Shown: positions 50,755 through 59,823, counted from the stretch's first letter. The stretch is 64,000 nucleotides of DNA from Verrucomicrobiia bacterium DG1235 (GCA_000155695.1 DS990592.1:3209973-3273972), one strand, 5' to 3'. The notes: generated by a model from the sequence alone, not told the origin. Translations and numbers: made by a program.

Positions 50755-53250
50755 ATGAAAAGAAACCGCTTCCTCCTCGCCCTCCTCACCACGCTCGGAC
50801 TCGCATCGACTAGCCTCTCTCAAGCCCAACTCGCCCTCAACGAGCTCGAATACCTCGAGACCCAAGGCCTCAACGTCATGCTGGCCCACGACTACTACCC
50901 CGAGGGACACCAAGGCGGAGTCAGCATCATCCAAAACGGCCTCCGCGTCGCCACCAACGGCGACCTCAGGCTCGAACGCACACCCGGCCAGTGGTCCCCC
51001 ATCCCTGCCAAAATCGGCGACCGCACCATCGATGCCGCCAGCGAAGCCATCTCCTGCCGATTCCAGTACCCAGATCACAAACGAAACCGCAAAGGCTTCA
51101 ACCCAATCGAGTATCCAGATCTTGAATTCGCATATACCCTCACCATTCAGCCCGCGGCCGACAACTCCTTCACCATCACTGTAGACCTCGACGAGCAACT
51201 CCCCCCCGAATGGGACGGCCAAGTCTCCTTCATGCTCGAACTCTTCCCCGGCTTCCTCTTCGGAAAATCCTTCGATATGGACGGTCAACAACAAGGCCTC
51301 TTCCCCATCCAAGCCAACGGACCAGGCGACTACGACGCCAACGGCAAATACCAAATCCAAGCCCTCGCAAAAGGCGACGCCCTCTCCATCGCTCCAGAAT
51401 CCGACGCCCAACGCCTCCTCATCAAACGCCAAATCGGAAGCGAACTCGAGCTCGTAGACGGCCGCGGCCTGCACGACAACGGCTGGTTCATCGTCCGCTC
51501 TACCCTCGCCAAAGGCGCCACCCGCCAAGCCCTCAAATGGACCATAACTCCAAACGTCATTGAAAACTGGATATCCGAACCCGTCATCCAAGTCTCCCAA
51601 GTCGGCTACCACCCGAAACAACAAAAACACGCCATCGTCGAACTCGACAAAAACGACTCAGCCCGCCCCACCCTCTCCCTAAACCGCCTCCTCCCCGACG
51701 GCTCCCTCCAGCCCATCGTCAACACCACCACAGAAGACTGGGGCCGCTTCCTGCGCTACGACTACCTCCGACTCGACTTCAGCGAAGTCCGCCAACAAGG
51801 CACCTACCTCGTCACCTACGGCGACCTACGCAGCAACCCCTTCCGCATCGCCAGCGACATCTTCACCCGCCACGTCTGGCAACCCACTCTCGAATACTTC
51901 CTCCCCGCGCAAATGTGCCACATGCGCGTCAACGACCGCTACCGCGTCTGGCACGGAGCTTGCCACCTCGACGACGCCCGCCTCGCCCCGCTCGACCACA
52001 ACCACTTCGACGGATATATCCAAGGACCGGATACACGTACCCACTACCAGCCCGGAGAAAACGTCCCCGGCCTCAATCGCGGCGGTTGGCACGACGCAGG
52101 CGACGACGACCTACGCGTCGAATCCCAGGCCGGCACCATTCTCGGCCTCGTCCAGACCTATGAAGCCTTCAATCAGCTCTACGACAACACCACTATCGAC
52201 CAAAACACCCTCACCGTCGAAATCCACCAGCCCGACGGCATCCCAGACATTATCCAGCAAATCGAGCACGGAGCCCTCACCGTCGCCGCCGGTTATCGTG
52301 AACTAGGCGTCCTCTACCGAGGCATCATCAACCCCACCCTCCGCCAATACGTCATTCTAGGCGACACCGTCAACATGACCGACAACCTCCCCTTTGATTC
52401 AAGCGTATCTAAAGATCAAATACCAGAAATCGGACAAGGCGTCACCGGATCCCCCGACGACCGCTGGGTCTTCACCACCCGCCGCTCCCCACGTCACGAA
52501 GTCATCGGAGCCTCCGGCCTCGCCGCAGCCGCCCGCGCCCTCGAGTCCCATAATCCCGAGCTAGCAGCCGAATGCCTCGCCTACGCGGAAAAGCTCTGGA
52601 CCGAAATCGAAGCCGAGGACCTTCAAAAAATCCCCCTCGCCATCGAGCTCCTCCTCTCCACCCACAAGCCCGAATACGCCAATTTCATCGCCCAACAAGC
52701 CAACCCCATCGCCGAACGCTTCGAATTCCTCGGATGGCGCGTCTCCCGCGTGATCGATCAAATCACCGACAAAACCTTCCATCAAAAATTCCGCGCCGCT
52801 GCCGAAGCCTACTCCAAAGAAATCATCGAAGCCGAAACCAAAACCCCCTACGGCGTTCCCTACGAACCCGACATCTGGGGAGCCGGATGGGGCATCCAGC
52901 GCTTCGGCGCCCAACAATACTACCTCCACCAAGCCTATCCCGAGCTCTTCTCGAAAGACCTCATGCTCAACGCCCTCAACTTCGTGCTCGGCTGTCATCC
53001 CGGAACGAATACAGCATCCTTCGTCTCCGGAGTCGGCTCCAAGTCACTCACCGTCGCCTACGGCCTCAATCGCGCCGACTGGTCCTTCATCCCCGGAGGC
53101 AGCGCCTCCGGCACCGCCCTCATTCGCCCCGACTACCCAGAACTTCTCACCTGGCCCTTCCTGTGGCAACAAACTGAATACGTTCTCGGCGGCGGCACCA
53201 CAGACTACCTCTTCCTCGCCCAAGCAGCCGACTACCTCCTAAACCAATAA
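50755..53250 (+). CDS. glycoside hydrolase family 9-type enzyme
   Basis: An 831-residue secreted protein with signal peptide 1-24 (MKRNRFLLALLTTLGL). After an N-terminal region of unknown fold (about 25-275) comes a CelD_N-like immunoglobulin domain (about 280-370, VIQVSQVGYHP). The (alpha/alpha)6 barrel follows. Catalytic-type aspartates D447 and D450 sit in GGWHDAGDDD and a C-terminal acid E808 in QQTEYVLGG. The motif FVSGVGSKS replaces the usual YVTGFG of plant-type GH9. Cellulase, xyloglucanase or exo-glucosaminidase activity cannot be told apart from sequence. It is likely periplasmic or exported, for polysaccharide use. Confidence 0.82.
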   Translation: MKRNRFLLALLTTLGLASTSLSQAQLALNELEYLETQGLNVMLAHDYYPEGHQGGVSIIQNGLRVATNGDLRLERTPGQWSPIPAKIGDRTIDAASEAISCRFQYPDHKRNRKGFNPIEYPDLEFAYTLTIQPAADNSFTITVDLDEQLPPEWDGQVSFMLELFPGFLFGKSFDMDGQQQGLFPIQANGPGDYDANGKYQIQALAKGDALSIAPESDAQRLLIKRQIGSELELVDGRGLHDNGWFIVRSTLAKGATRQALKWTITPNVIENWISEPVIQVSQVGYHPKQQKHAIVELDKNDSARPTLSLNRLLPDGSLQPIVNTTTEDWGRFLRYDYLRLDFSEVRQQGTYLVTYGDLRSNPFRIASDIFTRHVWQPTLEYFLPAQMCHMRVNDRYRVWHGACHLDDARLAPLDHNHFDGYIQGPDTRTHYQPGENVPGLNRGGWHDAGDDDLRVESQAGTILGLVQTYEAFNQLYDNTTIDQNTLTVEIHQPDGIPDIIQQIEHGALTVAAGYRELGVLYRGIINPTLRQYVILGDTVNMTDNLPFDSSVSKDQIPEIGQGVTGSPDDRWVFTTRRSPRHEVIGASGLAAAARALESHNPELAAECLAYAEKLWTEIEAEDLQKIPLAIELLLSTHKPEYANFIAQQANPIAERFEFLGWRVSRVIDQITDKTFHQKFRAAAEAYSKEIIEAETKTPYGVPYEPDIWGAGWGIQRFGAQQYYLHQAYPELFSKDLMLNALNFVLGCHPGTNTASFVSGVGSKSLTVAYGLNRADWSFIPGGSASGTALIRPDYPELLTWPFLWQQTEYVLGGGTTDYLFLAQAADYLLNQ

Positions 53251-53272
53251 GCAGAGGAAGCCTCCGAACTCG

Positions 53273-53839
53273 CTATTCCTTCGTCTCCAGATCCTCTGGA
53301 TCAACCGTCAAATTCGCCACTTCGTCATCGCTCATTTGAGCGCCTTCGCTGCTATTGCGACGATCTTCAAGCAGCTGGATGATGGCCGGATTCCAAACGC
53401 CAAGCCCCTCAGACTTCGCCTTTTCCTGGGCTTCAGCCAACTCGCCGTCACCGCTCGCTTCAGAAACGAGCCAACGCGCAAAGCCATGACGAACCAAGAC
53501 CGCATTCACATACTCCCCGCCGAGCGTCCGCATCTCAGCCGTCATCATATCAGAAGAATCAACGACCACAGGCTTGATCTTCACCTGTTGCCCGCGAAGC
53601 GATCCCTCCAAAAATTCAAAGATCTTGTCGTCCAGCATTTCAGCTTCAGCCGCCGGAGAAATGCCAAAAAGCTTCACCACCACAGACCTGCCTTGCCCGA
53701 AATCGACAGCGAAAGCGTCCTTCTTTAATATCTCTTTTACGACGCCCTCCCTATCGTGATCCTCAGATTTCTTATTTAAAAGAAAGTACATAGCCAATAT
53801 CACAACGGCTACGATGAATAGAATGGGGACAATCGACAT
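53273..53839 (-). CDS. membrane-anchored SNase-like (thermonuclease fold) protein
   Basis: A 188-residue protein with an N-terminal membrane anchor (about 4-21) and an SNase/OB-like domain (about 32-155). Family-like parts are VVVKLFGISPAAEAE, TLGGEYVNAVLVRHGFARW and EAQEKAKSEGLGVW. The arginine and glutamate residues usual at the nuclease active site are not evident: the first Arg position reads VVKLFGIS. It may be a non-catalytic or diverged member. The acidic C-terminal tail (about 160-188) is Asp/Glu-rich. Confidence 0.75.
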   Translation of the reverse strand: MSIVPILFIVAVVILAMYFLLNKKSEDHDREGVVKEILKKDAFAVDFGQGRSVVVKLFGISPAAEAEMLDDKIFEFLEGSLRGQQVKIKPVVVDSSDMMTAEMRTLGGEYVNAVLVRHGFARWLVSEASGDGELAEAQEKAKSEGLGVWNPAIIQLLEDRRNSSEGAQMSDDEVANLTVDPEDLETKE

Positions 53840-54033
53840 CGTGTTGGGGTGAGTACGTTACGCTATGTACCCTGCAAATAAAAATAATATCAGCAAGGCA
53901 AATATGCCCTAGGTAAACGACCCCTCCCTGCATTTCTTAACCCAATCTTTTTACAATCCTACCCAGCATGGACCGAAGTTCCAGCATACATTTTATTTGA
54001 ATACAAACGCCGCCATCCCTACAGCAAAACCCA

Positions 54034-54855
54034 ATGATTGAGGCCGAACTCATTTCCAGTCTGCAAAACCCACGGGTCAAAAACCTGGTCAAACTCCGCG
54101 ACCGCCGACCGCGCAACCAACAAGGACTCTTCATAGCCGAAGGCTACCGAGCCATCTCCAGAGCCCTCGAGAAAGACGTCGTCCCCACTGAGATCTACTT
54201 CTGCCCAGACTGCTTCCTCGGAGATAACGAAGACGCCCTCCTCGCCCAGGCCCAAGCCGCCGGAGCTACCCTCTTCGAACTCTCCAAACACGCCTTCGAA
54301 AAAGTCGCCTACCGCGACCGCCCCGAGGGACTCCTCGCCGTCATCAAGCAATGGAACCACACGCTCGACGACCTCCAACTCTCCGATCCACCCTTCCTCC
54401 TCATCGTCGAAGCCATCGAAAAACCGGGCAACCTCGGCACCATCCTACGCTCCGCCGACGCCGCCGGAGTGGACGCCGTCATCTGCTGCGACTCCGTCAC
54501 CGACCTCTTCAACCCCAATGCCGTACGCTCCTCCACAGGCGTGCTCTTCTCCATGCCGACCGTAACCGCCTCATCAGATGAAGTGATAAAGTGGATACGA
54601 CAAAAAGGCATCCGCACCATCGCCACCACACCGCATACCGACATTCTCTACACCGACACCGACCTCCGCGGCCCGCTCGCCATCGTCATGGGCAGCGAGC
54701 AATTCGGCCTATCCGAAAAATGGCTGTCAGCCTGCGACACCAAAGTCCTCATCCCCATGGCCGGCCAAGCCGACTCCCTAAACGTCGCCATGGCCACCCT
54801 CATCACCCTCTTCGAAGCCGTCCGCCAACGCCCATCGCCAATTCATAATTCATAA
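54034..54855 (+). CDS. SpoU/TrmH-family RNA 2'-O-methyltransferase
   Basis: A 273-residue SPOUT methyltransferase. N-terminal substrate-binding domain (about 5-100, SLQNPRVKNLVKLRDR), then motif I LIVEAIEKPGNLGTILRSAD (about 128-147), motif II IVMGSEQFGLS and motif III IPMAGQADSLNVAMA. A 2'-O-methylase of rRNA or tRNA; RlmB/TrmH/TsnR specificity is open. Its last four codons and stop are read from the AATTCAT heptamer array at 54840. Confidence 0.9.
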   Translation: MIEAELISSLQNPRVKNLVKLRDRRPRNQQGLFIAEGYRAISRALEKDVVPTEIYFCPDCFLGDNEDALLAQAQAAGATLFELSKHAFEKVAYRDRPEGLLAVIKQWNHTLDDLQLSDPPFLLIVEAIEKPGNLGTILRSADAAGVDAVICCDSVTDLFNPNAVRSSTGVLFSMPTVTASSDEVIKWIRQKGIRTIATTPHTDILYTDTDLRGPLAIVMGSEQFGLSEKWLSACDTKVLIPMAGQADSLNVAMATLITLFEAVRQRPSPIHNS

Positions 54856-54874
54856 TTCATAATTCATAATTCAT
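54840..54874 (+). repeat. five-copy AATTCAT heptamer array
   Basis: Five perfect AATTCAT units. The first ones encode the C-terminal I-H-N-S and the TAA stop of the SpoU-family gene. The array ends 11 bp before the GTG start of the next gene. Seven is not a multiple of three, so unit gain or loss shifts the downstream spacing. Confidence 0.85.
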
Positions 54875-54885
54875 AATTTTAAAAC

Positions 54886-55635
54886 GTGCGCCTCTCCCGC
54901 CTACAGAAAAACTTCGAAAGCCTCGCCGCAGAAGACCCCCTCTGGACCGTCCTCTCAGACAAGTCTAAGAAAGGCGGCAAGTGGGACCCCGAAGAGTTCT
55001 ACCAGTCCGGCGAAGACTGCATCCGCGGCCTCCAAGAACGCCTCGCCCAAATTGACATCTCCCTCGCAGGAGCCACCGCTCTAGACTTCGGCTGCGGCGT
55101 CGGACGCCTCACCTTCCCCCTCTCCCGCCGCTTCGAAAAAGCCATCGGCGTCGACATCTCAAAGTCCATGATCGACGCCGCCAATCAAAACGCCAACCGC
55201 GGAAAAAATTGTCAGTTTATTCTGAATACAGAAAACACCCTCTCCTTTCTTTCGCCTGAAAGCCTCGACTTCGCCTACTCGGACATCGTCTTCCAGCACA
55301 TCGCCCCCCGCTACTCCAAACGCTACTTCATCGAGATCGCCAAAGCCCTAAAGCCAAGCGGCATCTTCGCCTTCCAACTCCCCAGCCACCTCATCCACGG
55401 CAACCCCTTGAAAAAACGCCTCGGCTACACCCTCAAAGCCATCGCCCAAAAACTAGGCATCGGCCAAGCCTACTTTGAGATGAACGCCATCCCCAGCACC
55501 CAGCTCATCCCCTTCATGGAGCAACGCGCCGGTCTCAAACTCCTCACTCACTGGGACTATCCCGCCGCCGGACCCAACTGGCAAAGCTACCTCTACATCT
55601 TCCAAAAGCCGACTGCCGAGCAAGGAATAGAATAA
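54886..55635 (+). CDS. class I SAM-dependent methyltransferase
   Basis: A 249-residue methyltransferase. Motif I is DFGCGVGRLTFPL (about 67-79), the acidic strand end GVDISKSM near 90, then SLDFAYSDIVFQHI (motif IV region) and FAFQLPSH. It resembles small-molecule or lipid methylases of UbiE type. The start is GTG directly after the heptamer array. Substrate unknown. Confidence 0.85.
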   Translation: MRLSRLQKNFESLAAEDPLWTVLSDKSKKGGKWDPEEFYQSGEDCIRGLQERLAQIDISLAGATALDFGCGVGRLTFPLSRRFEKAIGVDISKSMIDAANQNANRGKNCQFILNTENTLSFLSPESLDFAYSDIVFQHIAPRYSKRYFIEIAKALKPSGIFAFQLPSHLIHGNPLKKRLGYTLKAIAQKLGIGQAYFEMNAIPSTQLIPFMEQRAGLKLLTHWDYPAAGPNWQSYLYIFQKPTAEQGIE

Positions 55636-55749
55636 GCCCATACCTTCCAAACACCCGCAACCAATCGCCTCTTCTCTTGCGATCCCCACCAAAGACCGCT
55701 CCCGAGTCATCAGACTCGTCTCCATACGCCTCCCAAAACCAAACCACCC

Positions 55750-55775
55750 CATTCACGTCCATTCACGGTAAAAAA
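55750..55775 (+). repeat. ATTCGTG-type repeat, copy 2
   Basis: ATTCACGTCCATTCACGGTA followed by A residues; same layout as 9346-9370. Confidence 0.5.
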
Positions 55776-55890
55776 ACACCGCTCAGTTCACAGCAAACCT
55801 ATCTCAGCGTCATCAGTGGTTCTAACTCAGCAAAACCCGATCGATTCCCACTCCGTGCTCCAAGTCCCTATCACCCAACCCAATTCCCTC

Positions 55891-55925
55891 TTCGTGAGAA
55901 TTCGTGTCATTCGTGGGCAAAAAAA
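55891..55925 (+). repeat. ATTCGTG-type repeat, copy 3
   Basis: TTCGTGAGAATTCGTGTCAT followed by TCGTGGGCAAAAAAA. Confidence 0.5.
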
Positions 55926-55946
55926 CATCACATCAGAATCACCCAC

Positions 55947-56891
55947 TCACCGGAACGCCCGCCACAACAACCCACGTCGAGGAGCGAACACCCAAGCCAG
56001 CAGAAACATCCCAAAAATCACAGTGCTGATCGCCCCCGCAGTCGAGATGTCCAGCCACAAAGCAAAGTGCATTCCGAAAAAAGCCCCCAGCAAAGCGATC
56101 ACCAGCGTAATCCCCAGTATCACCGGCAGCCGGTCCGATAAAAGCGACGCCGTCGTACCCGGAAAAATCAACATCGCGATCACCAGTACCGCGCCCACCG
56201 CCTCGAACGAACTCACCACCACGATCGCCAGCAACGACATCAACGCATGATGCATCACCGCCGGGTTCATCCCCATCGAGCGAGCCAATCCCGGATCAAA
56301 CGAACTCACCACCAACGGCCGATAAAAAAGTATCACCAGAACCACTACAAGTAGCGAAACTATCCCCATCCGCATCACCGATCCAGGAGCCTCGAACAAG
56401 CCGAAAAACGAGCTCAGAGGCTCAAGTGTCACATGCTCGATCTCGCCGTACAAAACGCAGTCCGTATCCAGATCCACATTCTCTCCATAGAGCGATACCA
56501 AAACCACCCCGAAAGCGAACAAGGTCGTAAACACGATCCCCAACGCCGCATCCGTTTTGATGCGCGACTTCTGGTGAATGATTTCAATCAAGCCCGTCGT
56601 CAAAATACCCGCGCCCACCGCGCCCAAAAACATCGGCAGCGTATCGCGACTCTGCGATACCAGAAACGCGATCACCAGCCCGGGCAACACGCTATGGCTA
56701 ATCGCGTCACCCACTAGCGCCATGCGACGCCACACGATAAACGTTCCTATAAACCCGCAGGCCGCCGTCACAAAAAAGCCCATCAAGAAAATCCAGATAA
56801 AGGGATCCAAAAGCTCCGTCCAAGGTTCGACAAAAACCTGCTGAAACGAAAATTCCGGAATAAGTTGCGACCAAATGTCCATCGTATCCAC
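55947..56891 (-). CDS. metal ABC transporter permease (Zn/Mn type)
   Basis: A 314-residue inner-membrane permease of the ABC-3 (TroC/ZnuB) family with about eight helices. Family-typical parts are FIVWRRMALVGDAISHSVLPGLVIAF (about 49-74) and the later AVGAVLVIAMLIFPGTTA. It starts 7 bp after the stop of the fused permease gene, so both permeases and the ATPase form one operon. Heterodimeric membrane part of the transporter is likely. The substrate-binding protein is not in the window. Confidence 0.92.
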   Translation of the reverse strand: MDTMDIWSQLIPEFSFQQVFVEPWTELLDPFIWIFLMGFFVTAACGFIGTFIVWRRMALVGDAISHSVLPGLVIAFLVSQSRDTLPMFLGAVGAGILTTGLIEIIHQKSRIKTDAALGIVFTTLFAFGVVLVSLYGENVDLDTDCVLYGEIEHVTLEPLSSFFGLFEAPGSVMRMGIVSLLVVVLVILFYRPLVVSSFDPGLARSMGMNPAVMHHALMSLLAIVVVSSFEAVGAVLVIAMLIFPGTTASLLSDRLPVILGITLVIALLGAFFGMHFALWLDISTAGAISTVIFGMFLLAWVFAPRRGLLWRAFR

Positions 56892-56898
56892 CTGCTAA

Positions 56899-58443
56899 TT
56901 ACTGATTTGGCATCCTATACCCAGTTGCCTTCTCCCCTGGAGAAACTTGAGTTAGCGAGCGTTGCACGTCCGCCAAGCTTGGGATGAGCTTCCCATGCGG
57001 ATCCTCAGACGGATAGTCGAGCAAACGCTCCAGACGACGCACCGTCTCCTCCCCAAGCACGTGCTCGATCACTTCCGCGTCATCGTGCACATGGTCCGGC
57101 TCGTACTCAGCTTGATTAGTAAGATACAACTCCCAAAGCCGGTGATTCCGCACCACCGCGCACGCCTTCAGCCACCCATCAGGATTCAAAAACGCAAACG
57201 ACTTCCCCTCGATCTCCTTTAAATCGCAAACCCCCGTTGCCACCAAATCAGCCAAACGACGCCGCGTATCCGCAGCCGGCTCGTTCATCCGCTCAGCCAA
57301 ATCCGTCAGTTTGACCCCTTCACCCGCAAAGCCATGGGACTCACGCACCTGATAAATCGCCTTCAATGTATTCTCATTACGAATACGCGCCTCACGACTC
57401 CGTCGCTTCCGCCAGCGAGAGACAAGCCCATGCCGCGGAGAAAACAGAAAGCACAAGGTAAACACCGAACTGGCCGCCAAAACCATCAAAGGTCCCGTTG
57501 GCAAACTATTCCCAAGAAACGAGAAAAACGCCCCAAGCACTCCAGAGAATATTCCAAACACGCTCGCCAGAATCAGCATCCGGTGCATCCGCTCCGTAAG
57601 CAAGTAGGCCGAAGCAGCTGGGATCACTAGCATCGCCGACACTAGCACCGCCCCCACTGCCTGCAGAGAAACAACCACCGTAAACGCCAGCAACATCATC
57701 AGCAGATAGTGAAACAAGCCCGCCGGCAAACCCATCGCCTTCGCAAACCCGATGTCGAAACTGCCAATCAAAAACTGACGATAAAACACCAGCACCAACA
57801 CCACCGCCGCCAGAGCGACCCCGCCAATCATCCACACCTCCACCGACGAAAGCGCCGCCGCCTGGCCAAACAAAAACTTGTCCACTCCCGACTGCGTCCC
57901 GGTCGGAAGCTTCTGTATCCGATTCATCAACACAATGCCAATCCCATAAAAGCCCGCCAGCACCATGCCCAGCGAACTATCCTCCTTTATGTGCGTCGTC
58001 TTTTTGATCAGATTCACCATAACCGTACCGAGCACGCCAGCCACCGTCGCCCCAATGAAGATCGCCACCGGGTCCTTCTGCCCGGCCACCAAGTAGCCAA
58101 TCGCCACCCCCGGCAAAACCGCATGCGATAGCGTGTCCCCAAAAAGCGACAGCTTCCGCACCACAATAAAACTCCCCAGCAAGCCGCAGCTAATCCCCAA
58201 AAAAACCGACCCGAGCAAAGCCGTCCGCACCACCGCATCCTTCATCGTGAAAAACCGCCAGACCTGCTCCACGAAAACAGTCTCTTGCATGTCCCCGATC
58301 CGAGCCCCCTGCGCCGAAGCCGCAAAAGCCAAACCCATCAAAACCGCCAATACGCCACGCGGTGCTCCCCTGTCCGCCGTAGCCTTGGCAAAGGAGGAAG
58401 TCCGCGCCCACCATCTCAAAACGTATCCAATATCCAACTTCAC
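56899..58443 (-). CDS. metal ABC transporter permease fused to DtxR/MntR-like domain
   Basis: A 514-residue two-part protein. The permease (about 60-345) has VVRKLSLFGDTLSHAVLPGVAIGYL and AVGAVLVSAMLVIPAASAYLL. The C-terminal 150 residues form a winged helix (ENTLKAIYQVRES..., LTDLAERMNEPAADTRRRLADLVATG) and a dimer-type part with HRLWELYLTN and HDDAEVIEHVLGEE, typical of DtxR/MntR repressors. This membrane-linked arrangement is known in some Bacteroidetes and Verrucomicrobia. The N-terminal 35 residues contain the SFAKATAD repeat at 58369-58398, so the true start may be the ATG at 58338 or at 58290. Confidence 0.88.
   Translation of the reverse strand: MKLDIGYVLRWWARTSSFAKATADRGAPRGVLAVLMGLAFAASAQGARIGDMQETVFVEQVWRFFTMKDAVVRTALLGSVFLGISCGLLGSFIVVRKLSLFGDTLSHAVLPGVAIGYLVAGQKDPVAIFIGATVAGVLGTVMVNLIKKTTHIKEDSSLGMVLAGFYGIGIVLMNRIQKLPTGTQSGVDKFLFGQAAALSSVEVWMIGGVALAAVVLVLVFYRQFLIGSFDIGFAKAMGLPAGLFHYLLMMLLAFTVVVSLQAVGAVLVSAMLVIPAASAYLLTERMHRMLILASVFGIFSGVLGAFFSFLGNSLPTGPLMVLAASSVFTLCFLFSPRHGLVSRWRKRRSREARIRNENTLKAIYQVRESHGFAGEGVKLTDLAERMNEPAADTRRRLADLVATGVCDLKEIEGKSFAFLNPDGWLKACAVVRNHRLWELYLTNQAEYEPDHVHDDAEVIEHVLGEETVRRLERLLDYPSEDPHGKLIPSLADVQRSLTQVSPGEKATGYRMPNQ
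58369..58398 (-). repeat. SFAKATAD-type dispersed repeat inside the permease frame
   Basis: The minus strand reads SSFAKATADR; the neighbouring frame reads CQGYGGQ. I recall both peptides recurring in unrelated predicted proteins of several bacterial phyla as translations of one short DNA repeat. Here it lies in the N-terminal extension of the permease. Confidence 0.55.
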
Positions 58444-59210
58444 TTCGCTTCCCTAACCTTGTTCGCCACCTCCGACAAGATCGTCAGACGCCCGCCATAA
58501 GTCTTCTGCAGCAGCTCCTGCGTAAAGACCTCCTCAGTCGGCCCAAACGCCACCAGGCGCATATTCAGCAGCATCAGCATATCGAAGTAAGTCTGCGCCG
58601 TCGGCAGATCATGATGCACCACCAGAATCGTCTTGCCGCGATTCTTCAGCTCCCGCAGCAGCTCGATGATCGCCGCCTCCGTCGACGCGTCCACACCCAC
58701 AAACGGCTCGTCCATCAAATACAAGTCGCTCTCCTGAGCCAAAGCACGCGCCAGAAACACCCGCTGCTGCTGCCCTCCAGAAAGATTCGAAATCTGCCGC
58801 TTCGCATACGGCAGCATCCCGACCTTGTCCAAACTCTCCGCCGCTATCTCCTTGTCCGCCTTGCTCACGCGGCCCATCAAGCCGATGCGTCCATACCGCC
58901 CCATCAGCACCACATCCATCACGTTCACCGGAAAATCCCAGTCCACCGACTCCCGCTGCGGCACGTAGCCCACCCGACTCGCGTTCTTCGCAAACGACTG
59001 CCCAAAAACCTTCACCCAGCCTCCCGTCGTCGGCACGATTCCCATGATCGCCTTGATCAGCGTCGACTTGCCCGCCCCGTTCGGCCCGACAATACCCACC
59101 AGCTTGCCCTCAGGCACCTGCACGTCCACGCCGTACAACACCGGCCGCTTGTCGTAAGCCACCGTCAAATCATGAGTCTCTAAAGGGACTTCTTGCATAA
59201 CTGAAGCCAT
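58440..59210 (-). CDS. metal ABC transporter ATPase (Mn/Zn type)
   Basis: A 256-residue ABC ATPase. Walker A GPNGAGKST (42-50), Q-loop near VPQRES (84-89), signature LSGGQQQR (143-150), Walker B LMDEPF (165-170), H-loop VHHD. It resembles ZnuC/MntA. A 4-bp overlap with the fused permease implies translational coupling. An internal ATG at residue 5 is an alternative start. The 56 bp upstream contain an inverted repeat that could be the operator. Confidence 0.92.
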   Translation of the reverse strand: MASVMQEVPLETHDLTVAYDKRPVLYGVDVQVPEGKLVGIVGPNGAGKSTLIKAIMGIVPTTGGWVKVFGQSFAKNASRVGYVPQRESVDWDFPVNVMDVVLMGRYGRIGLMGRVSKADKEIAAESLDKVGMLPYAKRQISNLSGGQQQRVFLARALAQESDLYLMDEPFVGVDASTEAAIIELLRELKNRGKTILVVHHDLPTAQTYFDMLMLLNMRLVAFGPTEEVFTQELLQKTYGGRLTILSEVANKVREAK

Positions 59211-59265
59211 CTAGGGGCTTTCCTGCCAGCAAGCAAGCTTAGTTTGAAGAGGGCTTGTCTTGTAT

Positions 59266-59279
59266 TTTGATCAATCAAA
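59266..59279. promoter_or_regulatory. TTTGAT-CA-ATCAAA inverted repeat, candidate metal-repressor operator
   Basis: A perfect 6-bp inverted repeat with a 2-bp centre, 56 bp upstream of the transporter operon. Similar AT-rich palindromes serve Fur/DtxR/MntR-type repressors. Confidence 0.4.
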
Positions 59280-59398
59280 GAAGCAGCCCTAATCACGCAA
59301 ACCCGAACTTACGCTCAATCGAAAGAACCACTTCAGCGTCCCCAGACCATAGACCAACTTGCTTCAGCAACTAACCAAAACTCGAAATCCATCCCACC

Positions 59399-59767
59399 AT
59401 GTCCAAAGTATCCCTCGTCGCTCGCTACCTCCTCGCTCTCATGATGCTCGTATTCGGGCTCAACAAATTCATGGGATTCATGCCCATGCCGGAGCTCACC
59501 GGCGACGCCGCCACCTTCATGGCAGCCATCGGCAGCTCCTACATCATCACCACCCTCGGCATTCTCTACATCCTCAGCGCCATTCTACTCGCAGCGAACA
59601 AAGCCGTCGGGCTCGCCACCGTCATCCTCGCCCCCCTCGCCTTCAATGCCTTCATGTTCCACCTCACCCTCGATCCCGCAAACATCGGAGGAGCCGCCGT
59701 CTTCGTCATTCTACTCGCGCTCGTCATGATAGGAAACGCCTCCAAATACAAATCCCTCCTCGCCTAA
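59399..59767 (+). CDS. DoxX-family membrane protein
   Basis: A 122-residue protein with four hydrophobic segments (about 5-23, 42-62, 66-86 and 95-113). VARYLLALMMLVFGLNKFMGF is the DoxX-family opening with the conserved G.NK.. turn. Quinone-linked or terminal-oxidase-associated functions are proposed for the family; none is proven here. It is divergent from the metal transporter across 188 bp. Confidence 0.82.
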   Translation: MSKVSLVARYLLALMMLVFGLNKFMGFMPMPELTGDAATFMAAIGSSYIITTLGILYILSAILLAANKAVGLATVILAPLAFNAFMFHLTLDPANIGGAAVFVILLALVMIGNASKYKSLLA

Positions 59768-59823
59768 AAAACGCCAAGAAGCACCACCCCTCATACTTCG
59801 TACTTCATAATTCATCATTACCC

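Larger units (their letters stand above)
55636..55946. other. 311-bp non-coding interval with two ATTCGTG-type repeats
   Basis: It lies between the convergent methyltransferase and permease genes. It carries repeat copies at 55750-55775 and 55891-55925 and no gene. Nothing else is recognisable. Confidence 0.6.
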
